Shown here one piece after another: positions 48,236-61,700 of a stretch of DNA of 64,000 bases; position 1 is the stretch's first letter, and every line of letters starts with the position of its first letter. The stretch comes from Acanthosepion esculentum (Eukaryota > Mollusca > Cephalopoda > Sepiida > Sepiidae), in the NCBI GenBank assembly GCA_964036315.1, contig OZ038498.1:5004778-5068777 (forward strand), given 5' to 3'. The notes beneath the pieces were generated by a model. The model saw only the letters and a program-made list of their open reading frames with translations, was not told the origin of the DNA and made no database searches. The position numbers were made by a program, and so were the translations under genes.

Positions 48236-49627
48236 AAAATACATTTAAATCAAATGTGGTCCTCTGTATTGAAAAGTTAAAGACGGGTATAACTGAATAC
48301 CTGGCTAGGGCAGAGTTGGTCTGATATTTAAGGAAGAATGAATTAAGGCTGCATAAACTTTACATACTTCCTGAGCTGTTGTGAAAATCCAATCTTTTAA
48401 ATTTCTGCAGGAATCCATTGGCGTGGTTTAATTGTAACTGGAAATTTTCATCACCGAATACTGTAAAGAAATTTGCTCATTAGGTCGGTCCACATAGCAA
48501 CCTAATGATTATGTTCCTAGTGACCAGTACCAGCATTATGTAGCTGAGAGTAAAGAGACATGAACATTTCACAACAGAAAGTTGAGTAGCAGCAGAACAC
48601 ACAACATTCACTCTCCAGAGACAAGAAACAGCTTTCCAATCAACCAAGAGATTAGAGTCACAATACAGAATATACATACATATAATTTATCTAGGTATTA
48701 AAATATTTCTAAAAGAAAAAAAAAGGCAGAGGGAGAGAGAAAGAGCACCGTTCTTTAAGTTGCAACAGAACTATTTCTCCCCCTGCCCCAGATTTTTCAA
48801 AAATATTTTTAACAGTCTAAAATTACCCAGCCTTTAAGTAAACATATGACAGCAGCAGCAGTTTGCAATTGCTTTCTTGTGAATAGCTTAACTTATGTAA
48901 ATAACATATTCTGGCATTGTTCTTCATAAGCAAAAACATCTTATATTAGGTTTTTTCCTCTTAATTTTCATACAAATTACACCATTATTTATCATTCAAC
49001 AATTTTCTTTTCAAGGCTTACATAAAAGAAAGTAAAAAAAACACAAAGTTTTTGCTAACAGTACTTTATAGTCTTTGTAAAATGTTGCTTAGTCTTGATG
49101 GTAAGAGAAAATACACCATTTTTTAACTAATACAAACAAAATTAAGAGTTGTAGTTTATTTTAACAAGGTAATTCCTACTTCTTAGTCCTGATTTGCATG
49201 TGTCCAACTCTAATGCAATTAATTATGAAAATGTAGTGATAACCAAAATTTTATGTTTGGTTAATTTCTTGGCATCATCAATCTTAACACTTGAAGATTT
49301 TTCTTCTTTCTCAAAGACTAATCTTAATAAGTTTTGTTTCTTTACACAACTAAAATTAAAAAAGAGTTTTTAAACTGGTAAAGGCATAAAACTGATATAA
49401 AAGGTTACATCAAACTTTCAATGATGACATGTTGATAGTTAAAAGAAAGAATACTGAGCAACAGTGCATTGCTTTTTGCACTAAATCTTAATGCTGAAAA
49501 GATGTGATAATAAAACAACAAATGATAAGCAGGGAATGATAAACAGTAAATAAAATTAGTACTTAAGATAAAGAGGTGGGCAGTAGAAAACAAATTAAGC
49601 TGTGCAGGCATGTGTTAATAAATATCA

Positions 49628-49648
49628 CATATATATATATATATATAC
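49628..49648. repeat. (TA)n microsatellite
   Basis: Short uninterrupted TA run. Confidence 0.9.
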
Positions 49649-50766
49649 ATATTTGTACATGTTAAGAATGCAAAAATGATCCCAGAGATAAAGAGCAGAA
49701 AATGGAATCAATGAAATTGTTTTAAATTCTGCTTACTGCGTGAGTCATGACTGTATTAACTCCTGTTAAAAAAGGCATGGGTTCAAATTTTTCTCACAAA
49801 TTTTCCTATGTTATCCTCTCAGTGAAATGTTATATGACAGGATATAAGAAGAATAAGGGCAATGCAGTGCAGGCCATCCTTGCTATAGTACACTACTAAG
49901 GATTGATAATTTCCTCTTCTGAGTGTTTGCTCACTATTTCCACATGCAGACAAGACATGGATGAAAGAGTATAATGAAAGAAAAACAGAAGTGGAAATAA
50001 TTGAAAATACACAAACACTACAGATGACAAAAGAACCGTTCATAAATTTATAACAAGTGTTGATATAAAAAGAGAAAAATATATAACCACTTGAAGAAAA
50101 TAAGTATATTTCTTTATAGATTAGCGTAATTACTATAATCAGCATTATAAAAATAAATTCTTTTTTCTTCCTTCTCTTGAGAACATCACAGGATTTATAC
50201 CTATGACAGTGTTATATATGTCTGCTGATTCTCTTCACCAAGGTTAATTTTTATTTTTTATTTTTTTTATTTTTTTTGGCAAAGTTTAGATTTTAAAATG
50301 CACTGAATGTTTACAGCAGGGCAAATTTTAAATTGAGAAAGCTGTTTCTTGACCCAGGATGACCACGGGAGAAGAGAAAATAGAAATAAAATAGATAAGA
50401 TAGAATCTGTATCATAACCATTGCAAAAGACCTTAATTTAAAATGTTTAAAAAGGGCTTATACAATTATTTTAAAAAAATTAATTAATAAAATAAAACCC
50501 TGAAAAACTGTAACCGGACTCCCAATATAAATATTTTACAAATCATATCCAAAAAAAGTTTGAGCATGCCAACAAAAATGACAAGGATAACAAGCTAACA
50601 AATATAGCCAGGCCAGCAAAGTATTTAATCAAAACAATATCAAGTCAATATTGGGATCATTTTCACAGATGGTATCAACTGATGCAGATTCTAACTTTTT
50701 AAAATTATTTACACTATCTCAATTTAACACATCTAAATTGTATTTACTAAACAGACACTCCCGCAA

Positions 50767-50797
50767 ACAAACAAACAAACACACACACACACACACA
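50767..50797. repeat. (AAAC)n(AC)n microsatellite
   Basis: AAACAAAC units pass into a perfect AC run. Confidence 0.9.
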
Positions 50798-52468
50798 GAC
50801 ATACAAAGAAATTGTAATAGAGCAACTTCCAGTGCACCATTTCTGCTACAAAAATTAACGAGATAAAAAGGTGCAAATTAAGAAGAAAATAAAAAGGAAA
50901 ATAAAAAAAAAATGCATAAACTCTCTGTATCAATTCTATTTAACTGAGGGAGATTGGATTTGAAAAATGCAAGATAAAACAACATGAAATTACAATTTTT
51001 TAAAAATATTTTTCCAATCCATTTATAGTATGCAAATGTGCACACTTTGCCACATATGTGATTAGGTTTAGATGTATTTAAAGGAAAATGCAAAATATAT
51101 CTGCCATTATATTGTTGTTTTTTGTTAGGAAAGTTATGACAGAAAAAGAGCTTCTACATAAAACATTACATTCTATTGGTCCTTATCACAATCCCATATC
51201 CATATGCTGTGTAATGTAGCCCTCATGTTTTCACTAAATGGGAATTGTGATTGTTTCAGCAAACATTAAGAAGCAAGCTCATGGCAGAAGGAATGTACTG
51301 AAAGTCTACAAAGCATTAATAAATTATTTAATATTCGACAGATGTTCTGATATTTTATTAAAATTATATTATTTATAGCTGAAAATAAATTTTTGTTGCT
51401 TGGCCAAATTCTGCTACAAGCAAAGATTTATGACTAAAATGAGTTTAAAACAGACAATGAAAAACTGGTCTAATTTCATCCATCTGATCTACATTTTAGT
51501 TTTTTAGATCTAGTTTTTTAACAATTGTTAAAGTGGTTATTATATATGAATGTTTTCAAAACCAAATTGAGAAAAGCTTCCAAAATGAATTCTGATGTTT
51601 GGTCAGATATTGGGAAGAGGGATGGGCTGACAACTTTTCAGTATCACCTTATATGGCATTTAATGCTCTTACTAAATAACATTTTCTACCAAATATACAC
51701 TAAATTATTCTTTTTAAAAGTTCCTTGTAATTTGTAAAGATGCCAAAAATGTTTGAGCAATTGTTGATAGAATATAGTTTTATTCTAAATAGTAAAACAA
51801 TGAACTAGGGAATATTTATACAAGAAATGAATATCACTTGTAACTTGCTAATCAGAAGTTAATGGTATACCTTCATCTCACTATAAGGCACAGATTTATT
51901 TTTAAGCAAAATTTTGGGAGGGAAAGTGCACATTATGTGGAGGAAATGCAGTAACCATCAGATTGTGTAAATTTCACTGGATCAAGGCTACAATTTTTCT
52001 AAAGGTATTGTAATAAATTGTAATAATGTCATTGGTTCTGTTTTATTTTAATGAAATAAATTTGGATAAAAATTGCATAAATGTTTTAAAAAAATAAAAT
52101 AAAATAATAATGTAAATTCAAATATAATATTTGAAAAGTGATACAAATCTATTACTGCTTAATGATAAACTAAAGCTATACAAAGCAGGAGAAAAAATGG
52201 ATCATGCTTTCACTCACTCAAAATTTGTAAACAACAATGATAATAATTGTAACCTACAAAATGTCCACAGAATCTTACATCAAAGTTCATTTCTTGTGTA
52301 ATTTCCATCTTTAAATATTAAACAAGGCTTTGGTTTCAAGCAAAAAGACAAATTGCCATTGAAATATTTTAATGTTCTTTGAATAAAATCAGAAACTTGA
52401 CCATAAATCCTTCAGTAAAATTTAAAATAAATCAAATTTGCAGTGATTTTTTTTTTTTTTTTTTTTAA

Positions 52469-52535
52469 AATGTAAACTGACATTCACAAAATATGGTATT
52501 TTTTTTAATGTAAACTGACATTCACAAAATACTCC
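52469..52535. repeat. Short tandem duplication
   Basis: AATGTAAACTGACATTCACA followed by AAATA occurs twice, at about 52469 and 52507, separated by a T-run. A 22-base T-run precedes the first copy. It looks like a local duplication. Confidence 0.85.
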
Positions 52536-52939
52536 TGATGAAGCTGAAAACAGGAGCTGGACACACAAACAACCTCTGCTATCTCAGCATACTCATTTGT
52601 AACAAGTTTCTATAAAATATATTAAATATTAGAAAATCTCAACATGTTGCTCTCATTCCAGTTAGGCAGTCTAATTTTACAAATAATCCACTTCATTGCC
52701 TCGAAAATGTTTACATACAGAGTAATTCCAAAGGCAAACAAAGGAACTGAAAACAAAAGCTTTGTGATAAGAATTCACAGATAAGTTTCACTGGTCTAAC
52801 AAGCAGAGAACGATGGTTCACATGGATATGTAACAAATGAAAATGTTAAATATATCAATAAGATGAATCAGTTCAATCACTGGTCCCTTAATAAAATCAG
52901 AGGGAAAGAAACTTCTTAAGCATACAGCACACTATGTGC

Positions 52940-52946
52940 AAGGAGA

Positions 52947-52976
<30 letters not shown>
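52940..52976. repeat. (GA)n(CA)n microsatellite
   Basis: About 13 GA units followed by a short CA run. Confidence 0.95.
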
Positions 52977-52977
<1 letters not shown>

Positions 52978-54395
52978 TAGAATGTTAACTGCAATATGCA
53001 CTTCCCCTACTAAATAAACAAGATTACACTTGATATATTTACTATAACATAGAAAAGGGTTCCATGTTTATTTTTACCTACATTTTTCAATCCAAATACT
53101 TCTCACCTCACATGTCGTCAGTAATGTCAAGGAGAGAAGATAAGATTGTCAAAGTTCAGACATTTACACATTTGATCCAGCCATTTCCCCAATAAACAAA
53201 GTTACATTGTTGCTAAAGGCAATTCTATCTATAGTAGCAATAATAAAAAAAAACAGATCAGTACATCAAGGCAAGAAGAAAAACTGGGGATTAGTTATTA
53301 TAGTTTCTATTTTTCAGAATAGCTGATAGAAATTCCAGATGGACACACGACATAGCCAAAATATAATCTCAATCATTAAAAATGTCTCTTAACCAAGGTA
53401 TTTGCTGTTCTTATAAATTATTTTAATAAATAACATTTGCTGTAACATTTAGAACTGTAATGCTATTTTTCAAAAAGATTATTTATAAAGAAATAAATGT
53501 ATGTAGTGAATAAAAGAAAAGAATAGAAAGTTTTATGTTCCCACAAGGAATAAAGATAACAGCAATAACACAAAGGATCTGCAATTTGGTCCATAAGCTG
53601 ACCCATGTTATAATTTTATGTGTACTCTTAAAAATGGTTTTCTAAGATGGGATTTAGTTTTCTTGTCTGTCAAGAAAATGGCTGGATGACACACAAAATA
53701 CATTAAGAGAGGAGTATATTGGTTGAATATTAAAGTAAATGTTATCTTCTAACTAGAGACAAGTTAGAGAGCAGTTACATCAACCTCTCACTGATACCAT
53801 GTCATCAGAGTCAGAAATTCCAAAGGGCTTCAAAAGAAAATCTTACTTTGCCAAAATCATTATCATAGACAATTATACTTTGAATAATAGGATTACATGA
53901 AATAAAAAGAACTAATTTAATAGGTTTCATATCATTTGGAAATTAGTCAATAAAATTTTAAAATAATTAGTGTGAAATGGGGGGGGGGGAAGATTTAGTG
54001 TAGTATAACAAAACTTCAGAATAGCTACAAACAAATATTAAAAGATTGTCATTAATCTCTTTAAGTGAAAGGGATTAAAAAATAAAAGTAACACTAATAA
54101 TCCTTATCAGAAAATCATTTTCTTTAAATCTCAATCGTATAGCCTTTGGAGATTTCATAACAGAGACAAGATCCAGCAATTGCAAGAGACAGCAACTCTA
54201 AACCCAAGATGTGCTCCAGATAGAAGATAAGCCAAAAAAAAAAAGAGCGGGAAGAGAAGAAACTTATTCTTATCATTGACAAAGTGTCAAGATCACAAGA
54301 GATGGTGCACTTTCATATCTGCCATGGATTGTGGTAGTGAAATAAGACAAGAGGAAAGGTAAAATAAAATTACAAAAGATGAAACTTTACAATAC

Positions 54396-54621
54396 CTCCT
54401 TTTGGCGTTGTGCCTCTAGTTCCGCTTGACGTTGTCTTTCCAGTTCCTCAAGCATTTGTTTTTCCATTATTCGTTTAGCCTCCTCCACTCGACGCATGAC
54501 CTCAGCTTCTATCTCATCTTTACGCTTTTCTAACTCCTCCTCTACTCTCTTAGCAACCAGTTCTTCTACTCTTCGAGCAACTTCCTCTTCTATTAATTTT
54601 TCTTCAAGTTCTTTTTGTTTT
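54396..54621 (-). CDS. ARGLU1: ARGLU1, central coiled-coil coding exon
   Basis: This 226-nt exon completes the split TT|A codon from the preceding exon and adds 75 codons, ending on a codon boundary. It is the best conserved part of the protein: [52 protein letters not shown] and AQRQKE. It forms a long, highly charged uninterrupted helix, as in the ARGLU1 family, where the C-terminal half is implicated in transcriptional coactivation. The acceptor has a good pyrimidine tract ending in GCCAG. The donor is GAG followed by GTATTG, lacking G at +5, so it is clearly weaker than the GTAAGT donors of the other two complete introns. This exon/intron junction corresponds to the boundary of the regulated intron 2 of vertebrate ARGLU1. 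Confidence 0.97.
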
Positions 54622-55102
54622 CTGGCAATGAAAAAAAAAGAAAAGAAAAGAATATTAATATATCATCCTAGATGAAAGATTTAATTCAAATCAGAGAAAT
54701 AAGGGGGGGGGGTCGAACAATTCAGAAGCCTTTACTGACAGTTCAGTATCCAATATTTAGGAAAAAAAAATAGAATATAAAAATATTTCCTAAAATTGAT
54801 CAATATATGTCACTGAAAATTATTTCAACATTTAAAATCAGGTTTAATTTCAATCAATTTTATTTGAAGTGATAAAGAAATTATTAAAATGAACAAATAT
54901 TTAATTACATTATACTACAACTTTATACATTTATTTACTGTTGTGAAAGAGGAAAACAAACTGGTGTCAGCATTTTAGAGCATGAATTTATCAAATTAAA
55001 ATACATCAAATATACTTTTACTACCTTCACAAATATAGTTAGATAAAGGTTATTCTTGGAAGTTCAAAATAATTAAAAAAAAAAAAAAAAACCCACAAAT
55101 TC

Positions 55103-55967
55103 CAGGGTGCGATCGATAAATTGTCGCCATTTTATATTTTTAACTTTGTGCATGCATGTTGTTTGTTTATGATTTTGCCAACTGCACAGTATAGTAATAG
55201 GGTCAGTTGGGCACCATCTGCGAGAAAAAAGAACACCATGACACAATTCACTCAGCCAGAAATTTGGAAACAGTATGCTGTACTGCTTGCTATTTTCACT
55301 GGAAGCTCCAATATGAACATTTCAGAGTGTTTGGATGTCAATCTGAAGACATTGCAAAGTATTCGGAAATAGTTGGATGAGTCTAATGGTGATTACCAAG
55401 GTGGTTGGAGTAATCACTAGTAACGATGACGTTATGCCTCCATTCATATTGCCACAGAGCCCCAAACTCAACACGGAGGCCTACACAAAGTGCCTTGAGA
55501 AGGAAGTGCTGCCCTGGGTCAAGAGGGTGGCTACTGGAAGACCCTATGTCCAGCAACAAGCCACACAAGCAGGAGAACCCAGTCATGGCTGTCAGACAAT
55601 TTCTGTGACTGCATCACCCCTTACATCTGGCCACTTAATTCCCCAGACTGCAACCCCCTTGATTATTATGTGTGGGGTGCATTTGAGTGAGAAACCAACA
55701 AAACTCCTTGTAACACCAAAGATGAACTGAAGGCAAAGATTATAGCAACATTCATTAACTTAAACAAGGAGACCATCCAGAAGAGTTACAGGAGATTTAA
55801 AAGTCTGGAGGTCGTGGTTGAAGCCAATAGCGTTTTTATTGAATAAATTTACTCTTTAGTATTTCAAAATATTTTTGTGTAATTTTGGTAAATATATCTG
55901 GTAAAATGAAATGTCAGTGTTATTTTCACTTGCATAATTTAGATGACAGCTTATCTATCGCACCATG
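55103..55967 (+). mobile_element. Internally deleted Tc1/mariner-superfamily transposon
   Basis: Same family as 19817-21135. The left end is CAGGGTGCGATCGATAAATTG and the right end (complement) CATGGTGCGATAGATAAGC. The transposase relic starts MTQFTQPEIWKQYAVLLA (ATG about 55230), runs to ...LQSIRK, and then jumps near 55385 directly to the segment before VVGVITSNDDVMPPFILP, omitting roughly 450 bp that the 19.8-kb copy has. That removes the first catalytic site. Later blocks LNTEAYTKCLEKEVLPWVKR and, frame-shifted, SPDCNPLDYYVWG with the third D are legible. It is a non-autonomous deletion derivative. Confidence 0.85.
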
Positions 55968-57509
55968 TTTATGTTCAGGAGTTAATAAATCTTGATTTCT
56001 AACAAAAATTTAAATAATATTTTTTTTTCACTTAAGCACTTTGTTCCCATTAACCTATATTCGCATCCATCAAGTATATTTCAAATATTAAACAAGTTTC
56101 AGCATTTGATAGAAAACACATAATTACTGTTTAATTTTTTGTAAAATATAAATGATTTTGAAACCAAAAAAATACAAAAATAAAATATTCTCAATGTTAG
56201 CAAAAATTTAAATCTGTAAATATTAACTGAAAATTGAGATTACATTAATTCCACAATTTGTGTGGACTAATATTCACATTCGTTTTCATCATGTTGATTT
56301 AAAAAGAAAGAAAAAAATCAGTTTGTTGCAATTTGCCATTAAAACTCAAATCAAAATGATAGAAAAGGTCTCTTTCAGATGTAACATATAAATGTAAGCT
56401 CATATTAGAAAGAATCCTGAACCAATACAGAGCATAGTACAAATCAGTTTAGACATTATTTTGCTAAGATATTAATGATGAAACAGACACTTGGTACAAT
56501 AAGAGAATTATAAATATTGAAATAAACTTGACCTGCATTTTACATGTTACGTTCTGGAAGTAACAGAGTAGACATTTACTACTGAAAGTTTTGTACAAAA
56601 TACCATAAAGTGAATGCATAAACAATATTCGCAGTCAGTTATATTAATTTATTTTATTTCTTACCAGTTTAAATAAACTCAAAACTCATTATTGTGACTG
56701 TAAATACATTAATTTCTATATGAAGAACTGTCTCTCTGATACAAATAAAATAATAAAACATTACTGTTATAAAACTTAATGTTGAGCAGGAATAACAACT
56801 CCTCCCCCCAAATATAATTGAGCTAAAACTGCTAAGAACTGAGTGACCAATAAAAACATTAAGCTAAAGTCAACTAAGAGTTATGCAAATTTTAAGTTGT
56901 TTAGTTTTCAAGATAATTTTCATTCTAATTATCTCATTAACTTTAACCAAATAAAAATATTTTATGTATTTCAAGAAAGCCAATGACTGTATTTAAAATA
57001 AAAATTTGTATATTTTTTACCAATTATTTGAATAAATCAGAAAATTGTTGAAGATAATTTACTACTTATAAGACTATAAGAAAGGAGTTGTTACTAAACT
57101 TTTTGTTTTCCTCACCTGGCCAGTAACACAGCCATATTTATTGTGGATTGTTCACAATTTGCTTTGAAGCATGGTCATTGGTAGTCAGTAATAGACAAGA
57201 AACATTGTAATTTTATCATTAGAGCCTACAATATAGCTAAAAAAAAATTTTTTATATTGTGACTGCCTGATTATTATCAAAAAAGTTTGAAGCAGGGATT
57301 TAATGAAGTTTTATGGTTCAAACAGATTATTTGTAAGTAATGAAAACAAGTTTTAAAACTAAAATAAGATATTTTCTTAAAACATTTATTTTTCTAAATA
57401 AAAATTGTATATCTGTATACAAAGAGATTACCACATTTTTCTTTAATGCATAAATCAAAACTATCAAATATAGTTGATTCATCAGTTACTAACATTTTTT
57501 AAAGTTATA

Positions 57510-57510
57510 T

Positions 57511-57542
<32 letters not shown>
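57510..57542. repeat. Compound (CT)n(TA)n microsatellite
   Basis: CT run passing into TA run, as at 24657-24691. Confidence 0.95.
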
Positions 57543-58049
57543 ATCAATAATGAGAGAGTAAAGTAGCATACAACTCTAGTCATAGGCCAATATCATGATA
57601 TCAAACAAATCCACAGTAAAGGGAATCAATTAGCTTACATATAAAAATAATTGCAATTTTCTATTAGATAATAATCTTTAAATCAACTAATGATTTAGCT
57701 TTAATTCGCACAAATCAAACAAACGAGTTTTGCATATGCAACCGTTTGCATTATTAAACCTTTTTAAAGCAACAATACTCGAAACAACTGATTTTTACAA
57801 TAAGTTAACAAGATTTCTTTGGACATTTTCTCTAATAAATTGATGTAGATTTTAGAAGGAACTCAATATTTTTTGATATATTAAAAATATCTTTATAAAA
57901 ATGCATTAGATTACTGTTGGATATCCAGCTACCCTGTTTAACGGAAGTTCTGATGCACTTGATATATTTTCTTTGTTAATTATTTGAATATTTTTTAGAA
58001 TTAATTTGACAATGCTCATGTTTAATTATGCCAACACTATATTAAAATA

Positions 58050-58737
58050 AATAAAATTAGTTCAAACCTTGTCACTTTGCTGATGGGCAAGGTGTGATCC
58101 AATTTCAAATCTAAATTCTTTGTCCATTTAAAATACTACATTTATTAGAAAATATATTCAGTTTAAATACAGGAGAAATCATAAAAATGACTTCAAAGGG
58201 CCAAACATTTTGGTTTATACTCTTCTCCTGTTACCCAGGAATTGTTGCCAGACAGAAAGGAAAACTAATCCTCACGACCATGTGTATGTATGTACATACG
58301 TTTACATGTGTGCATTTCTATTTTAATTCAATAACAGACCTAAAAATATTTCTAGAAAATTAGGGAAAAAAAAATTTTTTTTAAATAATTTTATTTATTA
58401 TTAAATAATTTCTGAAAAATTCAATAAAATCTAATAATTATCTGATTTTTTGAGTTTAAAATAAATTAACATTTATTTTATCCTTGTCTTGAACTTTGAT
58501 TTTTTTGTTCCCCAGTGTAGGGATTTGTCCATAATGAGTAAGAAGGGGGAATGTATTATTCCAATATCTTATATCAAATTCAATCAACACAGTGTATGTG
58601 TGTACGCATGCTTGTGTGTATATTAAATGGCACAAGCACATGTTAGTCACTCATGCACAACGCAGATATACACACATGCAAAGTCACACGCAAAGTGCAC
58701 TGGACAGAGAATCGGCTCTTCTTTTATAATATAGATT
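58050..58737 (+). repeat. Dispersed repeat R2, copy 2
   Basis: Matches 22166-22795: GATCCAATTTCAAATCTAAA, TTCTTTGTCCATTTAAAATAC, ATTCAGTTTAAATACAG and ATAAAAATGACTTCAAAGGG, and the common end CAGAGAATCGGCTCTTCTTT then TATAATATAGATTA. Here R2 stands alone, without R1 flanks. No protein is recognised. Confidence 0.7.
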
Positions 58738-61700
58738 AGGAGGTGTGTTGGAAACTTTTCATGCCAGCATCCAATCAACAAGACATGATTATAGTAAATA
58801 TTCCTAAAATGAGTTGTTGAATGATAAGTGAAGATGGAAAATGGTTAAATAATTCTTGCATTAAGCTAGAAAAGAAAATTAAAAAAAACTTCTTTCATGT
58901 ACATAAATGCAAATAAAAATGTTTATTTCTCTAATTTAAATAGAGTTCAAATTAATAATATAGATTAAAAAGTTTACTCTTAGAGACTAAAAAATACTAT
59001 TTTTTTTCAAATTAACTTTATTATTATTATTAATATAAAGTGCTATCGATAAAAAACATTTAACAGCATAAGATAAATAAATTAAAAAAATGAATAGTGA
59101 TTTGCCTACATAAAATTAATACATTTGTAATTTTTGAATTAAAAAAAAAAAAAAAAAAAATGATCAAAATTAATTGCAAAATCAAAATAAACTGAAAACC
59201 TGAAAAATAATCACATTCCTGGAAATAATGATGTTTGGGTGCCATATAAATTTATTTCATGGCATACCTTGTACAAGAGTATTTTATATAACAATTTATT
59301 TTATTTTTTTTTAATATCAAATCTTTTCAGCACATTTATTTGTGAAAGTATTAAGATTTTTCATTTTGAGTTCTTTACCAGGTTGCTTCAAATTTTGTCA
59401 CAGGTTCCAAGGCACTGGTTTTCTGCAAGATCTGCATTAAAGAAAAGAAAAAGAAGAAAAAAAACAAAACAAAAAAAAACACTTACCTTTTGAGAAAACT
59501 CAAAATCAATATGAATGAAATGCTCCCAGCCAGCCTAAGTATTATAACTGATTATGGTATACAATTCAAAGACAAAGGCATGATAAATGGTGAGAAGGAG
59601 GAGTGGATATGCTAGTGTATGTTTACTATACTTATTTTCTTTTTGTATATTCAGTTTGTGAATATATTTGATACAATAGGAAACATTTCTAAAATACATT
59701 TTGCTAATATTCTTTAGGTTGTTAATTCATCCATTATACTTCAAGTTACAAGACTTCACATTAATTTACCTTAAAGAATACAAAGTATAAATATGATTTT
59801 ATTTTTTTGACAAGTACATAAGCAAACTGAATAGTTTATATAAAGAGGAGTAAACTTCATGAATAAAAAATTAGAATCTATTCTAAAATCTATTCTAAAT
59901 CTAATGTTATGGTTTCATGCACTCCACTTTGACTCAATATATTAGAAAAAGACATTATCAAACTCACCTTATCTAATCATACCAATGCTATACCGGGTGG
60001 AAGTATTAAAACTTAAAACATCTTGCATTTTTAATAGTTCATTAAAAAAGAGAACAGAAATGGAGTAGTAGTAGCAGTAGTATGAAGTTAAAATATTATA
60101 TGTTTATCAATGACACAAAATTTTGAAACCCAAGCCAATAACCAATTCTTTTCCTTTTATATATTCAAAACAGCATTTTTGAAAGACTTAAAATCTTATT
60201 TCATCAATTCAATTAAAAATAAGCATAAAAAGATTTACTATCAAAACTTTAAAACTGGTATTAAACTTTGAAATTATTTTTTGATTAATTTTATTAAATA
60301 AGATTTTATATCTAATTTATGCATTACAAAATTGGTTTCTATATTTGTAGTCAACAATCAATTCAAAAATTTATTAAAATTTATAGCCAGTTCTGATTAG
60401 TTTTGTACTTACAAATACTGTATTTGCAGCCTTTAAAAAACTCCACCCACATATGCAAAAAAGTATCTTTCAATTCTGAAAAAATATTAGTTTATAAACA
60501 AAAAACTAATCAAAATGTTAAAGATATCATTTTGATAGTAAAATGTCCAGTTTTTGTCTAGTATGCTAAGAAATGGGTGATACTAACAGTTAAAAACTGA
60601 AGCAAAGTATAATGTATGATATAGCTGTGTCAGTGTTTGATTGACTTTATTAAAGAGAAGAAAATAAAAGCTTATTTAATGCGAGTTCAACATAACGGAT
60701 TTCTAAGAGAAGTAACATAAAGAACAAGTGCTTTAACATGAAAACCGATTAATGCCGTAACAATCTGATTTGTATTAAAAACAGTGAGGTCCTTAAAATC
60801 CAGACTATAATGCTAATAATATTAGAGTCTTTAATTCATAGAGAAGACTAATCAGGGATGGAGTAATCTTTCATTTACTTGAAATAGTCTATGTCGTTTC
60901 AATATCATCATCATTCCAAAAAAGGTTAGTTAATATGGAAACTTCACACATGTAAAGTTAGAGTCATGAATAATGAAAATTAGTTATTTGTTCTGTTCAG
61001 TGGCAAATGGACAATAATTGGGGTTTTAGCTAAAAAATTTCATAAAAATACAATATCTTACAGTACTTAGACCTTTCCCTTTTACCAAGTTTCACTGAGT
61101 CCCATCAAGTAATTATTGTAAGATCAAATTTTTTTTCTTTAGTGGGTCCCAATCAAGAGTTAGCATATATGAACAGGTTGTTGGTTTTTTGTAAAGTGAT
61201 AATTAAGAAATCTGATCTATTAATAATTTTTAATGATTTTTATTTCTTAAACTATATCTAAGCATGTCAATAAAATACTGTTTCATTAAAAGGGGGGGTA
61301 AAGATTTCATTTAAAGACTTGATAAAAAAATCTACCTGAAGTAAGAAAAAAATTAAACAAAGGATAGGCCAAGAAAATATTTTACTTAAAACGAATTCAT
61401 TTGATTCTTTATAGTACAGTTGAAAGGGGATGGGAGGGGAGGGGGGTTAGGAAACAACATTTATCATGGCTATGAAATAAAAACAGATTCACATTTTATT
61501 TATTTGCTAGTTTCATGAATCACTCCAATCAAGATTTATAACACCTAAAAAGTAAGTTACTTTAGGTTTGATATTATTGTCCAAACAATTAGAATTATTC
61601 AATATGGTTACACAATATCTCCTAGAATTAACAGATGTTATGCTTCATAATAAAATGTTGGCATTTCTTTCTACCATCCTGGCATAGGCCCTACTTCAAC

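Larger units (their letters stand above)
45544..54395 (-). other. ARGLU1: ARGLU1 intron at the position of the vertebrate regulated intron 2
   Basis: Phase-0 intron of 8852 nt between the coiled-coil exon and the 28-codon exon. The donor is GTATTG and the acceptor region lacks a long pyrimidine tract, so both sites are weaker than those of the neighbouring introns. Contents: microsatellites at 45651-45826, 46431-46580, 46861-46879, 48184-48235, 49628-49648, 50767-50797 and 52940-52976, many homopolymers, and a short tandem duplication at 52469-52535. I recognise no transposon. The donor-proximal 54120-54360 is of more balanced composition than average, but conservation cannot be judged from one sequence. 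Confidence 0.6.
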
